NCBI GenBank assembly: GCA_001247695.2
Contig: LGRX02034679.1
Coordinates: forward strand, 1 to 64,000
Origin: Cymbomonas tetramitiformis
Lineage: Eukaryota; Chlorophyta; Pyramimonadophyceae; Pyramimonadales; Pyramimonadaceae
Reading direction: 5' to 3'
DNA length: 64,000 nt
Position 1 is the first letter of the stretch. Every line of letters begins with the position of its first letter. The position numbers were made by a program, and so were the translations under genes. The notes beneath the pieces are model-generated. The model ran no database searches. It had not been told where the DNA came from and worked only from the letters and a program-made list of their open reading frames with translations. Below, piece after piece: positions 41,881-54,714 of this stretch.

Positions 41881-44136
41881 AATGCCCTGCACGTGTTGAG
41901 GGCATACTACACGTGGCTTTATCCAACGCCAATGCCTTGTGAATGTGCTTGTAGTACGTTTCCCTCTCGGCCGCCCCGAGCGTCCATTCGATGGTCTCGC
42001 AATAGTGGCTCGATTATCATTGTTTAAATATCATAAACATAGGAAGTTTAGAAGGATTTCATGGGGCGAGAATTGAAGAAAAGACTTATTTGATCGATTT
42101 TTGTTGCAACTAATGTGCTATTGTGATTATGAAAATTTGATACATACCTCGCATCCTAGGCGGTGCAACTTGCTTTTGAAGTTTCGCAGTAGCGCATTAT
42201 GCAAAATTGCAAAAAAAAAAATGGGCACTTCAGCTTTTGCACCAGTACGGCAGCGAGACGGCCGTTTGTAGAATCTCACACACTGGGAGCAGTTCGAAAT
42301 ATAGCTCGCGCACGTCAGAAGGGGTAATTTTTTTTGAGGCAGACGAGTTTCATCCATATCGGGTTGATGTTGGCCCTGCTCTTTTTTATCTTTGCCAAGA
42401 ATGAAATCGCTCCGCTCATTTTGGGTGAATTCTTGGAGATCGAAGCAATCCCATCGACCGCAGAGTGTCGGGAGTTGCCATGCCTGCGAAATTAATAGCA
42501 TTATCATTATCATAAACTAGCAGCATTAATTGAACGCTAGAAACCCAAAGAATTGAATGCTCACCTGAAATCGTCAGACCGGTTGTCGTTCACATATATA
42601 TTTGATCATCGTGCTCATTCGCTGATGTGATACCTTCAACGCGCGTTCGAAGCGAAACGCGACGCACAAACTGCGAACGAAGCAATGCGAAATTTGATGA
42701 TACGCAGGACGGTCCATTTTAGTACAATCCGAAAACTTATTGAGAGTTTTTCGCGAGCCATTGACGCTGCGCTTGTTGAATGCACGCCTTGGTGTTGTCC
42801 GCGTTCACATTCCAGAAAGTTTCCTGCAAGGCTATTACGTCTGCTTTGGACATCTTCATTGCGCATAATCGTCCATATCGACACGGAGTACTTAAACCAG
42901 CTTGTTGTTGATAGCGTCCGAGCGAAAAAAAGCCTGAAAATTAAATTGTTTGGTTGCGTTAGCAAAATGAAATCGAAAGCATATTTGATTATTTATCCAT
43001 GGACAAGTTGAAACATTTTCTTGAGGCATGTGCAACGTCAACGTGTTTACGCAACGCTAGTCAGCGGGGTCGAACTTGCCCTTTCGAACTCGTATTTCGA
43101 TGTTACATTTCTGATGATACCGACTCGACTTGCAGTCTTCGACTGCGACTGTTCAGTCGAGAGGTCACACGTGAGAGGTGGCCAATGACCTAGGGGGATC
43201 GTTGACGATGCAACGCGAATTTGCTTACGAATACAATACCTGTTTATGTGATGACATAGCGATTCGCGAAATGTTCTGGCGGTTTCGTTTGGCGATCGCT
43301 GGATTAGCTTTATTCGTCATCGTCGATTGATGCGATTCGAGGTTTGGTTCGGTAAGTAAGCAATCTGCTCAGGATCGTGCTTGTAAAGAGCTGAGGTACG
43401 CAAATGGTACAATATATCGCAAAATGTTGAATTACAATGCGTGTGCAGTGCTCATCACCCCACTCTGCACATTTTAAATGTGTTGGGACAGCAGCTAGCA
43501 ACATCTCGGCTGAGACATGCAGTCATCACACATGCATACGCCGTCCATCAGCACTCATGAAGTCCATGCTATGTGTGTGTGTGTGTGTAGCTGTGTACGT
43601 TCATGTATGCATTCATTCCGTCCTACTCGTGATGCAAGTAATGTGGGATGCTTCGTCACAAACTCTTCAAAACGATTAAGGAATCTGAACAGAATAAAAT
43701 CATGCAAACATTGAGCACTTATCACATAACATTTCTATTCATGCCACCCCTGAACGAGGGGTCTGAAATGAACTCTTCATACTTATTTTTTGTCATGATG
43801 GTGTACTGGCACATTTTGGCACATTCTTTGGGGTCAAAATGGAGACGGATCTCTACATAATCTATGTGTTGTCATGCATGGCGGCAGCAGCCAAAACCAT
43901 CTGCATGTTATATGCCCTTGCTGCTAGGTTAGCCATATCTCGTGGGTTCGTGGCAATATAGGGTATTGTACGTTGTGAATGACTACAGAATCGATGAATC
44001 AATCACACCAAGTATATGTGCACACGTGTGTGCACGTTTCTGTATGTCTGTGCACTGCCACCATGATGGGTAGTTAAACAAATTGGTCTGATGATGGCCA
44101 CGACGTTGTGAGTCAATCCTCACACTATCTTATCAT
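41881..44136. other. Region without a supported gene
   Basis: Holds AT-rich stretches, a (TG)n microsatellite (about 43572-43590) and scattered short frames. A 40-codon minus-strand frame at 42737-42859 (MKMSKADVIALQETFW start) looks protein-like but is isolated. An open minus-strand segment near 42220-42330 is similar in quality. Neither could be joined into a gene. Confidence 0.35.
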
Positions 44137-47100
44137 TTACAACTTAGCGTTTGGGAAATTTTTGACAGCTTGACGAATGCCCAAGTCCGCCATGATTTCT
44201 TCGGAGCCCCCAAGAATAGCTCCAAACTTGACAGCACGCTGGAATCGTTCCACCACCTGAGCATCCCCATAGCCACATCCATCCATTTCAAACACCACTG
44301 GTGTCCTTCCAACTGGCATATCCAGGTTGCGTGCAGGAAGTGCAATATCCTCCCCGGCACCGCACAAAAGCAGCCCACATCCTTTTGGGGCGTGCATCAA
44401 GAGTTGAGACACGCGATTCCACAAGCACATGGAGAAAATGAAATCCTTGACCCTGGGAAAAGCCTTGTTGAGACTCTTCAAGTGATCAATTTCCCCACAG
44501 CAACCATCACCTGACTAGAGCGCAAATCTTCAGAAATTCAGATACAACTAGAAAATGCATTGATGAACACTGTGAAATGATCGTGGTTGGTTCAAGTTGG
44601 CATTGTCTGAATAGTGTCTTTGGATTTGTGGAATGGCAACTGGACGTTGCACGTACGGAATGGTCAGATGGTGACACTTACACCGACTGTGGTTCCAGCC
44701 GAGTTCCCTGAGTCTACCTCTCAAGGGCTCCGGGTCTTCTGATTCCAAAAGGCCCACATCTGAAAGAAACGTGAATCCAGCAAGCTCTGGAAGGATGAAT
44801 GGAGCTTATTTGCCCACAGCTGGAACCAGCTGTGGGCACAGACCTGTGCGCGATGGAGATGGCGAGCTGGACTGAAAGTGGAAGAGACCCTGAAACTGCT
44901 TTGCAGCAATTTGGCGCCCGCTGGGAAGTGCCCCATGGAACAGACCTTGCAAAGGCAGCAGCAACACTTTGCGTGAAGGATGCGGGACCTGCATCGGAAT
45001 ACATCTATCCGATGTACAATGCCGACATTGGAGAAAACCACAAAATAATTTGTCATTTTGCACTCAGCAACAGTGAGTATGTGCATCTGGTTGGCGGCAA
45101 GATCATCTGTGCGAGGTCTGTGCACACGTTGATGATCTGTGCGAGGTGCGTGTGGATCACCTGTCCCATGCCGGTTCGTGTGATGGCCCGCCCGCCGAAG
45201 ATTTGGCACGCCTCGTCCAACACAAACTGCGCAACGCGCGTGCATTGCAGCTTCAGAAGTGCGATCGGTCCTGCCAGGTGCTTCGCCTGATCTGCGTACG
45301 ACATATTCTGCATCTGGAATGTAATGTTCTCCGTCCAGTTCTGAACAGACTCCACCTGTCCCGCACAGGCACCCGGACTAAGCTTTCCTAGTCTTTTGTA
45401 ATTGACGGCCACAGTGTCGTTTCGAGAAAGCGTCAAAACTGGCCCAGAGAAGATGAGGGCATACATAAGGGCATACTGTGCGCACAGACTTTGCAACATC
45501 CTTTTGGCCTCACACAAACGCCTTGCCACAAAACACACAATGAATCACGTGCTTGAAGCAGCCTGTGAAATTAAGAGTCGCCAAGAATACCCTCCCTTCT
45601 TACACACACCGGTAGACGGCGCCATTCCCTCTCCGGGGATGCTTGCCACTCTCCCCACTCATGCCATGCAGGTGCATATCAGCAGGCAGTGTCGACTCCC
45701 TCCCGAGGGATGCTTGCTACTCTCCCCCGCGATGCGCACACCAGCAATGCGATGCCATCCATCTTTTGGTGAAAGAACTACTCGGGGTCCCAAGCCGTGA
45801 GAATGAAATGTGATACTCTGTTAAGGCTCTCGGCTGTGGTCCTCGTGCATAGCGCATTTCCTCTCATCCCACCTCCCCTTCTCAGGTTCCCGGGGGACCA
45901 TGGCCGCAGGACAAACCCCAATCAAGACTCCAAGGCCTCTACCTGTGCCACCATATGCGCGAGCTTGTTCCGAATCACTGGCTGTGAAATAAGCGGCCTG
46001 CAGCACGAACGCCCACACAACAACACCAGGGAGCTTATGCGGCTGCAAGAAGCGTGCCACACTTGGGACGGCGCATATGGGAACGCAATGTGGAATCAGC
46101 CTCACTCTGCAATCCACGGCAGACGAAATACCTCGATTCATGCGCCGCGGAAGGAACCGGGAGGGCCCTGCCCGGCGGGACACTCACTTGCCAAACACCT
46201 TGCGCTGATTGGCCCACTTCAGACACTCCTCCAAGAGCAGCCGGCTGGTGCGGTTGACGCCACAAACGATCATCCACCGTTCGTGGTTGAAGTTGGCCAT
46301 GATGCACCTGAAGCCCTGGTTTTCCTTCCCCAACAGATTCTCCACGGGCACCTGATACCCACCAGATGATTCCGTTCCCGTCCCGGCTCGTCAACACCGG
46401 GGTGAGGCCAACAGCGCTCCGATTGAGCGCCCGGGAGCACTTCGCGAGCATAGGCGGCGCGGAACTCAGCAGCCGCGGCGCTGGGAAACCTAGGAGGCTT
46501 GGAGGACCCAACAGGACAATTTTTCCTGACTTCTCCCTCCTTGCGTCTCGTCTCTCAACTCTTGCTTCCCACTTCACATCGCGCTTCCCAGCTGCAGACC
46601 TTTTATTCGAATCTTGCATCGCACCCACCACGTCTTGCTCCGCTCACTTTTTGCCTCTAGCCTCATGCCCTGCTTCCCACTTCTTGGCTGCACCTTGCGC
46701 AGAGAGAATCGGGTACTCGGTCTGCTATGGCAATGAGGCGACGCACACGGTGAGAGCCGGGCGCGGCCGCACAAAAGGGCCAGGCGTTGCGCGATTGCTG
46801 GTAGCCGTTGCCTGCAGGTTTGGTATTGGGGTGTAGCCTTGTTGGTTGAGGCGGTACAACGCATAGTGTGAACTCAAGTTCAGTGGATTATGGATATGAC
46901 GCGCTGCCAACCTGATGGCCATTGCATCGCCGACAGGCAGCGCTCTGTGCGGGAGACTTGATGCAGCGCCGGCGCCGGTACAGAGACGGCGCAAACTGGA
47001 AAGGGGAGCGACCTTGATGCAGCGCCGGCGCCGGTACAGAGACGGCGCAAACTGGAAAGGGGAGCGATCTTGATGCAGCGCCGGCGCCGGTACAGAGACA

Positions 47101-49182
47101 GCGCAAACTGGAAAGGGGAGCGACCTTGACGTTGTCGTAGAATACGTAAGCGGTACCAGCCGCAGGGGAGTAGCTGGTCTTGATCTTCTTGGTGGTGAGT
47201 CCCTCAGAGCGCTCGACGAGCAGCAGTGAGATCCCCCCGATGCCCTTGCCCCCCGTGCGCACTGCTGTCACGAAATAGTCAGCGAAGGAGCCGTTCGTAA
47301 TCCACTTTTTCACCCCGTTCACGATGTAAAATCGGCCACACGGTGTTTTCTCGGCTCTGTACCCCGCCGAAAAGCCGCTCGTCAAGTGGACACAAGGGGC
47401 TTCGGCGAGGGCGTGAGCCGCTCCACTGACAAGTGCAGGGTGCAGCATCTGCAGATAACAACTTCCAACACGAAACGTTCCCCAAAGGATCCCGCAGAAG
47501 AGGAGGAGAGGGGACTCAAAGGACAATGCCGCACGTTGCCGACAAGTTGGCCACGTCGCTGCCGGCTCCGGGGTCGGTGATGGCCAGGCAGATGCGCTTC
47601 TCTCCGAGTATCACTTCTCGCCCAACCTTCATTGCCAGGTCCTTTGTTCCAAAGTGCAGGACAGGAGGTAGGCCAATGACCAAGCCTGCAAGTCCCCCCT
47701 GTCCGTTATGACCACCGCACGCAAGTGCAGCAAAAATCCTCACTCAAGCGGAAGTGCAAGCATCGCGTGTATGTACATGTTCCTGTCCTGGACATGCGCT
47801 CGTTCGACCGGACACTAGAAACTGCTCAGCAAGAGTTGAGTGAAACTACGAAAGGTCCGTTGGCTCTGTATAACGGCGTGCTATGCATCTGTTGAACACC
47901 GAACTAATACAAGAACTGAGAAAAAAGTGAGAGTTTGGAAAATGGATTGTGGGTAGCTCATAATAAGCAGAGCACACCTGCTCCCAAACCATCGGTGAAG
48001 CCTGGCGTTCCGATGCGCGCGAATTCTTCGTGGACAATCATTTCATGGAAGCAGTCGAACTCCTGAGGCTTCAGTCCTCCGAGAAGTTCGATTCCAGGAG
48101 TAGCCATCCAAGGCCCTGCAAAACAACGACGGCGGGGTCAAATGTCAGCACTTGCGTTCAAAGAAGCCACCAGTTTTTCGACTGAGCTGTACACAAACCT
48201 GCAAAAGAATTGTTCAGAGCAGTTTCCGTTGCTCCCTAAGTTCCAAAGGCTCCAAAGGCGACCGCTCCTGAGCCGCAGGTCTGCAACTGTTGCGAGGAGA
48301 CTATACGAGAGGTCAGCGACGAACGTTGATATGAGAAGGCACGAAACTTTCTTACCAGGGCCCATGCGAGCCGCGTTGAGTCCGACTTTTCCAAGTTTCT
48401 TATAAACTTCAACAGAAGGCTCTTCGCCGTCTTCGTCCGAAGAGACGGCTATCGGCGTTATGTGTTCATCGAAGAAGGCCCTGACGGCTTTCCTGTAAAA
48501 CGGGCAATTCAAATCTCACAGTTCAAGCTCCGCACTTTGATACTACTACTGGGAATTATTTGCTTACAGCACTTGGTGATGGCGTACGGAGTGAGAAGCG
48601 GCATGTTCACCAGTTCGGTAAGCGATAAGTGCACATATCATGTTTTGTCAGTTTTTCAGACAGAGCAAAGTGATCATAAAGACTCGACTACGCCAGCGAC
48701 AGACTAGTTTCACGAACTTCATACGGTGTTGGGACAGGAGTTTTGTTCCGCAGGTTGAAGCAGCGAAATATAAGAAAGTGCTGTTTGGGGTTCATGAACC
48801 TGAAAGCGAAATGAGTTTCTTGGAAGAATGGAGACTTGTGCGCAGGTGCCCAAGCACTAGACTCTGCATACGGAACTGCACTTAATTCTCCGGGCTCCAA
48901 GAAGCTCGACTTAGCCTTTTCTTCGCCGGAAACAACTCCGATGCATAGGCGCTTGTGATACTTCGAAAGAACGTCCGCGCGATGCATGGCATAGAACGCC
49001 TCTGTCGCATCCTGGCCGGCCACCTGATTGATCACCCATTTCCCACCAGGATGGAACTTTTGAAACTTTGTGACATCGTACACGTACTTGTCCACAATAA
49101 TCCAGCAGTCGTTCTCTGTGTTGTGACGGGACACTTCATCACGTGAGATAATCTTGGCGCTAGGATCTGCTGCTTGAGACAT
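44137..49182 (-). CDS. Cytochrome b5-acyl-CoA dehydrogenase fusion, nine exons, 524 aa
   Basis: Exons (minus strand): 49182-48800, 48492-48356, 48115-47978, 47685-47535, 47356-47125, 46351-46188, 45997-45943, 45355-45161, 44256-44137. All introns are GT-AG, every phase matches, and the sum is 1,575 nt. Residues 10-85 are a cytochrome b5 domain (HPGG at 44-47, second haem-ligand candidate His67). From about 125 on it is acyl-CoA dehydrogenase: N-terminal helical domain, middle domain with ITDPGAGSD (FAD/substrate contact) and NGVKKWITNG, then the C-terminal domain with NFNHER, QIFGGRAITRTG and FGAILGGSEEIM. The enzyme removes two hydrogens from acyl-CoA using FAD. The b5 domain suggests electron delivery to or from a membrane or soluble haem partner, as in b5-ACAD proteins of fungi and stramenopiles. 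No clear transit peptide; the C-terminus AKL* may act as a peroxisomal signal (SKL-like). ATG 49182 is the first in frame after an AT-rich TATATATAA. Confidence 0.9.
46958..47125. repeat. 56-bp minisatellite at the 5' splice site of ACAD intron 5
   Basis: Three units of TTGATGCAGCGCCGGCGCCG plus 36 bp, ending exactly at the exon 5 border (47125). Read in sense, each unit boundary repeats CAAG|GTCGC (one copy has CAAG|ATCGC), so the repeat array copies the donor site into the intron. The unit length is not a multiple of three, so use of a later donor would shift the frame. Confidence 0.85.
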
Positions 49183-50084
49183 GCTCACCGAGTTATATAT
49201 ATGTAGGTAAGCAACGCAGTCGAACTCCTTTTAATTGCGCAACTGGGTTGTACGCTCTGGTTTCGTCCCACGGCTAGCAGGCGAGGACTCAAAGTACTGT
49301 AATATCTAAATGGTTTGGCGTATCCAACGCAAGGTGCAGGTAGGTTCCTTGCGCGTTGTGCACCAGACGAGAGTCCAGACGAAACTTAACAACCGGATCA
49401 GGAGATGGATGGCCTGATGCCGATGACGAAGAGGCCCCAGAGCGCAGACATAGACATAGACAACCGACGCCGACGTGTCACCTACGTCCGAGATTAAATA
49501 CATGAACATCTGGAGGTCCCTGAGGTCGAGCTGGTGCTGGTGCTGGTGCGCTATCGCTATGGTGACGATGCGATGACGGATGACGATGACGATGACGTGA
49601 CTATGACTGCGGCGACTTGGTTCGAGCCCCTGCCCCTACCCCTATCGTATGACATGACACGTGACCATTGACAAGACAAAAATCGCGCCATTCGATTGGC
49701 ATTTAGTTTTTGGCTTTTTTCTCGCTGAAAACAAAAGTGTTACGCAAGGTGGCGCACATCAACAACCTAGAACGTTATCAGTCGAGTGTTTCAATGTAGG
49801 CTGGGGGACCTTTGAAGACCTACGAAGAAATTCGGGGGGAGGAAATTAGGACCGGAACTTGAACACTTCCAGAAGACCTGAGGTGCACTTTAGCTGCACT
49901 GTCTTCTGGAGCCATCTATCGGTTGTCCGCACGGAATACACAGGAAGAACATCTTGACATAATCAAAACTGAAGCCAACTAAGCCACCCAACGCAATGAT
50001 GTATGTTCTTCTGAGTGAAGCCATGCGCAACATTTGAACTTTCGTCTGGAAGCAGACTATCTGAGCAGCACAGCACAACGCCAT
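49183..50084. promoter_or_regulatory. Divergent intergenic region between ACAD and USB1
   Basis: About 900 bp separates the two start codons, so the genes probably share upstream control sequence. TATATATAA lies just before the ACAD start (49190-49200). A (GATGAC)n-type tract is near 49560-49600. No further gene is seen. Confidence 0.4.
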
Positions 50085-53000
50085 ATGGACGCGCTCACGG
50101 CGTGCTATGCAAGCGATTCTGACGAGGAAGATCGTGGGCAAGAAGCCGCAGGTGCCTAATACTCTAGTTCTCCAATCCCCTGCATTCCTGTAGTTACAAC
50201 GATTCCGTCACAGTTTGGTTTTCAAAACTGTCTCAAATTTCGATTCCTTTTTCTCACGCGTTCAGTCCAAGGTACACCGGTTGCGAGCATCCTTTCCGCC
50301 AGTCCGCTTCGGCAGCTCTGTGCACCCAAAATCGACAACTACTGTACTGCTATTTCGGTATCTGAAGTTACTCGTTTCTTTGTGGACGCGGCCTGCAGAG
50401 CCCAGCCGCAGCGAAGATGGAGAACCCAGTTTGAAACGTTGTCGGCACAGCGCAGTCTCCGTCTCAGTCTCAGAAGCAGGTGCCAACCGCTCAGTCTTTT
50501 GTGATCGGGATTTGCGCTTTTGTGTTTGGGTTTTGTGCTGATCTCACCCGGACCCGTGAACCGTACGTGCCAGCTGTTGACAGCAAGGTGCAAGCCTTTT
50601 ACTGAGGAGTGAAGTTTTGTCATGCCGCGTGAAAGTAAAGCCGACTTTCTTCGCGTGCCAAGATTCTGAGAGCCCGCGTTATGGTTTCTCGAACCTTGGT
50701 CGCACCTACTCGCTTAACTTTCCCCAGACGGATGTCGCGCAGAGGAGGTCCTCGCGACGCTGCAGGCGCAGCACGAAGGACGCGTGCGTGCCTTTCCTCA
50801 CGTTGACGGAGACTTTGCGACGCACGTTTTGGTCAGAGGTCCTTCCCGCTTTATCAACTTCTTTAGTGTTCCCGCGGGTGGCACAGAAGTCGTTAAGGGT
50901 CTGAGGGCTCACTCTGCGGTTAGGGTTTTCGACACGTATTTTCCCGTCACCTTGTGCATCTAGACCTAGCCTACCCGAGCAACGACACAACCAAACAATA
51001 AAGTAGGTGTTGTTGTAGTTGGGTTATGATCGTGGCGCTCGTGGAGGAGCTTGCGGCTAGGGCTTGGTTCGACATATAGCGAGTGAGGTGCAAGTTGAGG
51101 AGCTTTAGGCTCACGATAGTTTGACTTGCAGCGAGGGAAGCGCTCGCTGAGGAGTTTAAGGCTAGGTACTTGGTTGGACGTGCATCACTTGAGGTGATCG
51201 CTGCGGAGCCTGGGACTGGGCGTGGTTGTGCCTGCAGTGATGCTGTCGATCGCTGAGGAGCCTGAGGCTAGGGTTTGGTGCGACAGTGCAAATACTGGTG
51301 CTGCTCGCCGCTCGACCTTGAGGCCGGGGTTTGCATGGGGTCGCAGTGGGTGTGCCGCCCGCTTGTCGTCGCCCGCTGCGGGCCATCCTTGGCAAGGTAT
51401 GCAAGTATGTTTGAGCTGTCCCTCTCGGAATGCGTGTACTGGAAATCTTGCTTTGCGTATCGTTTCCGGGAGTTCCCGTGCTTCAATATCTCCCAGTCAA
51501 CTTGGCTCCGCCCCGGTGACTTATCACCTCTGAAACTGATCTCTGCTGAGCTGATGCAGCACGAGCATGTCCGATGGGGCTGAGTATGCGCACTATCAGT
51601 CTCCCGAAAGCCTCCGTCGGGGCTCCAGTGCGGGGGGAAACAAGAACACGCCCTGGCAGTGCTGATTTTTTCAGTTTGCGGGTCTGCCAGGTGGCGGAGC
51701 GTCTGCCCGATCTGCATCCTCTGACCTCGCCGGCTGCAGACATGGCGAGCCCTCAGCCCTGATGCTTTCACCTGCTGCTTGCCACAAATAATGCGAAAGA
51801 CTTCACGCTTGCACTCCCTTTACCGCACCTCCTCCAATATGTCGGGAGACCGCCGATATGCAGACAATTTGGGAGACAGCGCCATCAATGCAGGAGCTGG
51901 GGAACGAGACAGCGCCAACAGTATTGTAGAAGCACCTGGCCAGGTTTGCTGTCGTTGTAGAGTCGCCGTGCTAGCCTGGAGGAAATGGTAGCCGTGCTGA
52001 GGCATGGCACATGTTGTTGGGGTGGCAGCCAACGTGGGGATGCAACGAGTTCCATCTGAGCCTCTCGCGCACCGTGGCCATCCGCGCGCACCAGCTGGAG
52101 CCCCTGCTGCAGGCCCTGCGGAGCAGCCTCAGGCGCTGGCAGCGGTGCGCCTCCTCGCGCACAAGGCCTCGCCTCCCTCTGTCAAACCAGGCGATGCCCG
52201 TGTGTGTCGCCCGTGCCTGTCACTCGTGCATGTTGTCCGCGTCACCCTGAAGGGAGGCTGAGATGGCCGTGTGTGTCGCCCGTGCATGTCACTCGTGCAT
52301 GTTGTCCGCGTCACCCTGAAGGGAGGCTGAGATGGCCGTGGGTGCTCTCAGTCTTAACGGCCCGCGTCGCCGCCCACATGACAGCACCACATCCAGCGAT
52401 TTCATGCGCGGTATCCATTCGGTATGATAGGCGGAACCTTTGATGCAGACAGGGCTGAGGTGGCACTGAGTGCGCACATCGATCTGTTTCGCAGATTCGC
52501 CACGGAGCTTGGCCAGATGGCGGTGTTTGTGAACGATGCTCGCACCCGGACATTTTTGTCACTCCGCACTCTGCCGGAGACTGATTCGCAAGTAAAACCC
52601 GCGAAGGCGAAGCCGACAGATTGCCCCTCCCCTTGCGGACCTTATCCCGTACTTACAATGAATCCAAATCACTCAAATCCATCAATCTCCATCCCCTGCG
52701 CAAGCACATGTACTCTGTTGGAATGCGTCTCATGCATCCACTGCATCAAACACATCCAAGGGCTCAGAATTCAGGGTCTGTTTCGATGCCGATTGACAGT
52801 TCAAGGAGCTGGTTCGAAGAGTGGACAAAGCCTTCATGACGCAAGAGCTGGCGGTGTTTTACGAGGTGCAGTATGCACGTGCAGTGAAATTGCAATGTCG
52901 TGCATTTGAGTTATGAAAACCATTGCTTGCGGTATGATGATTGCATTTTGCTTGCCGGCTTTCATCGCGCTTGCCATGGTTTCGACACTGCATGGCGCCT

Positions 53001-54457
53001 GTGACACGTGCGACACACGCATTGGGTGTGGGTGCCCGATGCAATGGCAGGACCCGCAGCCCCATGCATCTCTAGCGTGGGTACTAGGTACGCAACCCCG
53101 CGCATGTCCGGAAGAGGTACCCCCTTGTATACCCGAAAATGGTGCCCCCTTGCGTACCCACAAATGGCGCCCCCTTGTCTAGCCGGGAGTGGCGCCCCCT
53201 TATATACCTGGGAGTGGTGACCCCTCGTGTACCCGGGAGTGGCGTGTGATCTGCGCCAGTATAGGCCTTCGTCTGCAGTGTGATCTGCGCCAGTATAGGC
53301 CTTTGTCTGCAGTGTGATCTGCGCCAGTATAGGCCTTTGTCTGCAGTGTGATCTGCGCCACTGTCGCCTTCCAGATCCCTCATTTGTGCCACACCGTGTA
53401 GTATCCTACACCAACTCATAGATCTCCGGATAGTGGCTCAGGACTGGTTTCACTTTGTTCATTTGAAAGTCCTCCGTCAGAAGTGGCAAACGTTGGTTCC
53501 GGCTTCTGTTCCAAAGTCTGTGGTTGTGTGGGATTGTCTGAAGTACCTTCTGAAAGCAAGCTCTCTGCCTCTGTCGACGTGAACCCTCAAAGCCATTTAC
53601 TCTCTCTCGCTCTCTTCCGGTGCACGTGTTTGATGCAACTTACAGCCCTAAGACACGGCCCATCATCTTGGAAAGCTAATCATCTTTACTCTCAATTATA
53701 GAAACTATATATCTGGGGATGTTTCATTGTAGTATTATATGTTAGTGGAAAATACTACTTTTATGAGATGCCGTTTGGTCGGGAAGTTGGTAAAATACTC
53801 CATTGACCATTTTATGGTTTCAACCATTGTTCAGTCCATGCGGGAATGATTTGAAGCGATGACAGAATGACCGACGACAGCCAGGAAACACGCACCACTG
53901 CCTTACAACCCATCATACCCGGGAGGGATGACACCCAAGCATAATCGGGAGGGATGACACCAAGGATACTCGGGAGGGATGCCACCCAAACGTGCTCAGG
54001 AGCGGTGACACTCTAGCATCATCAACCGTGGTAACACACCCAAGCGTGATCGGGAGGGATGACGCACAAGCATGCTCCGGAGTGGTGGCACCCTAGCGTA
54101 GCCGGGAGCGGTGACACCCAAGCGATGCTCGGGGGCATTGACACACTAGTGGAGGCGGGAGCGGTGACACCCAAGTGTAATTGAGTATGGTAACACCCAA
54201 GTATACTCGGGAGCAGTGGCACAAAAGGGCATTTGGGAGCTGTGACACACACACCCAAGCGTACTTGCATCTGATTTTGTGAATGTTTCATTTCAGGGGA
54301 TAACGAGCTGCAAATGTCCGATGCGATTGCAGACCTATTCCCACAAAATTCAATTGGAAAAGGTATTGTCGGGGAGGGCTCTCGGTGGTATGCAGATATC
54401 TCAAATGTTGAGTGCAAAATCGGAAATCAATACTACTCAGTTGTAGCGACAAAATGA
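50085..54457 (+). CDS. USB1: U6 snRNA phosphodiesterase USB1/Mpn1, nine exons, about 272 aa
   Basis: Exons: 50085-50151, 50399-50479, 50728-50838, 51800-51840 (weakest), 52029-52144, 52453-52591, 52800-52865, 53051-53087, 54297-54457. Splice phases all fit and the total is 819 nt, close to the family length of about 265 aa. The N-terminus has YASDSDEED, matching the acidic SDE-type start of the family. GRVRAFPHVDGDFATHV is the family signature before the first catalytic motif. The two HxS motifs of 2H phosphodiesterases are FHLSLS (about 109-111) and PHASLAW (about 212-214). VNDARTRTF and the C-terminal CKIGNQYYS block are also family hallmarks. USB1 is a nuclear 3'-5' exonuclease that trims the U-tail of U6 snRNA and leaves a protected 3' end. 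The acceptor of exon 4 and the junction of exons 5-6 are the least sure. Introns carry several minisatellites. Confidence 0.88.
51020..51290. repeat. Imperfect repeats of about 60 bp in a USB1 intron
   Basis: Units around CGCTGAGGAG(C/T)(C/T)TGAGGCTAGG followed by GGT(T/G)CGAC and GTGCA recur from about 51035 to 51290. Lies between exons 3 and 4. Confidence 0.55.
52195..52340. repeat. 66-bp tandem repeat, about two copies, in a USB1 intron
   Basis: GTGTGTCGCCCGTGC(C/A)TGTC followed by ACTCGTGCATGTTGTCCGCG and a GAAGGGAGGCTGAGATGGCC block, repeated from 52200 to 52336. Between exons 5 and 6. Confidence 0.85.
53100..53352. repeat. Two adjacent minisatellites (about 27 bp and 34 bp) in a USB1 intron
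   Basis: 53105-53240 has about five copies of a unit around GCCCCCTTG(T/C)(A/G)TACCCG then GGAGTGG. 53245-53352 has TGATCTGCGCCAGTATAGGC followed by CTTTGTCTGCAGTG, about 3.5 near-identical copies. Both lie between exons 8 and 9. Confidence 0.85.
53920..54262. repeat. Roughly 27-bp minisatellite in the last USB1 intron
   Basis: About a dozen variable copies of CGGGAG(G/C)G(A/G)TGACACCCAAG followed by (C/T)(A/G)T(A/G)(A/C)T. It ends about 35 bp before the acceptor of the final exon. Confidence 0.8.
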
Positions 54458-54714
54458 ATGGATAGACGAACTTATTATTTCTTTGAATTACATTATATTA
54501 GGTATTTTGAAAGATTGCCACACGGAATTATGAATAGCGACAAAATACATGGATTCAGTCATATGTGTCACCATGCAAAGCCTCGTTGCGCTCATAAGGA
54601 TTGAATGAACAAACGCTAAGAAGACTTCGCCGACATTCCTTCCTTGCAAAGTAAAAGTTAACGATTAAAAAGAAAAAATGTAACATACTCCTACCGGAGA
54701 CGTGATATTATTAG

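Noticed and set aside
42127..42513. 128-codon minus-strand frame as a gene
   Set aside because: No recognisable motif, splice continuity or composition supporting it.
50270..50351. Alternative USB1 exon in phase with exon 1
   Set aside because: It is open and has an acceptor, but its donor phase does not join the next exon, whereas exon 1 joins 50399-50479 directly.
54363..54395. A 33-nt intron in the last USB1 exon (GT...CAG)
   Set aside because: The 33 nt are in frame without a stop and too short for a normal intron here; reading through gives a continuous family-like C-terminus.
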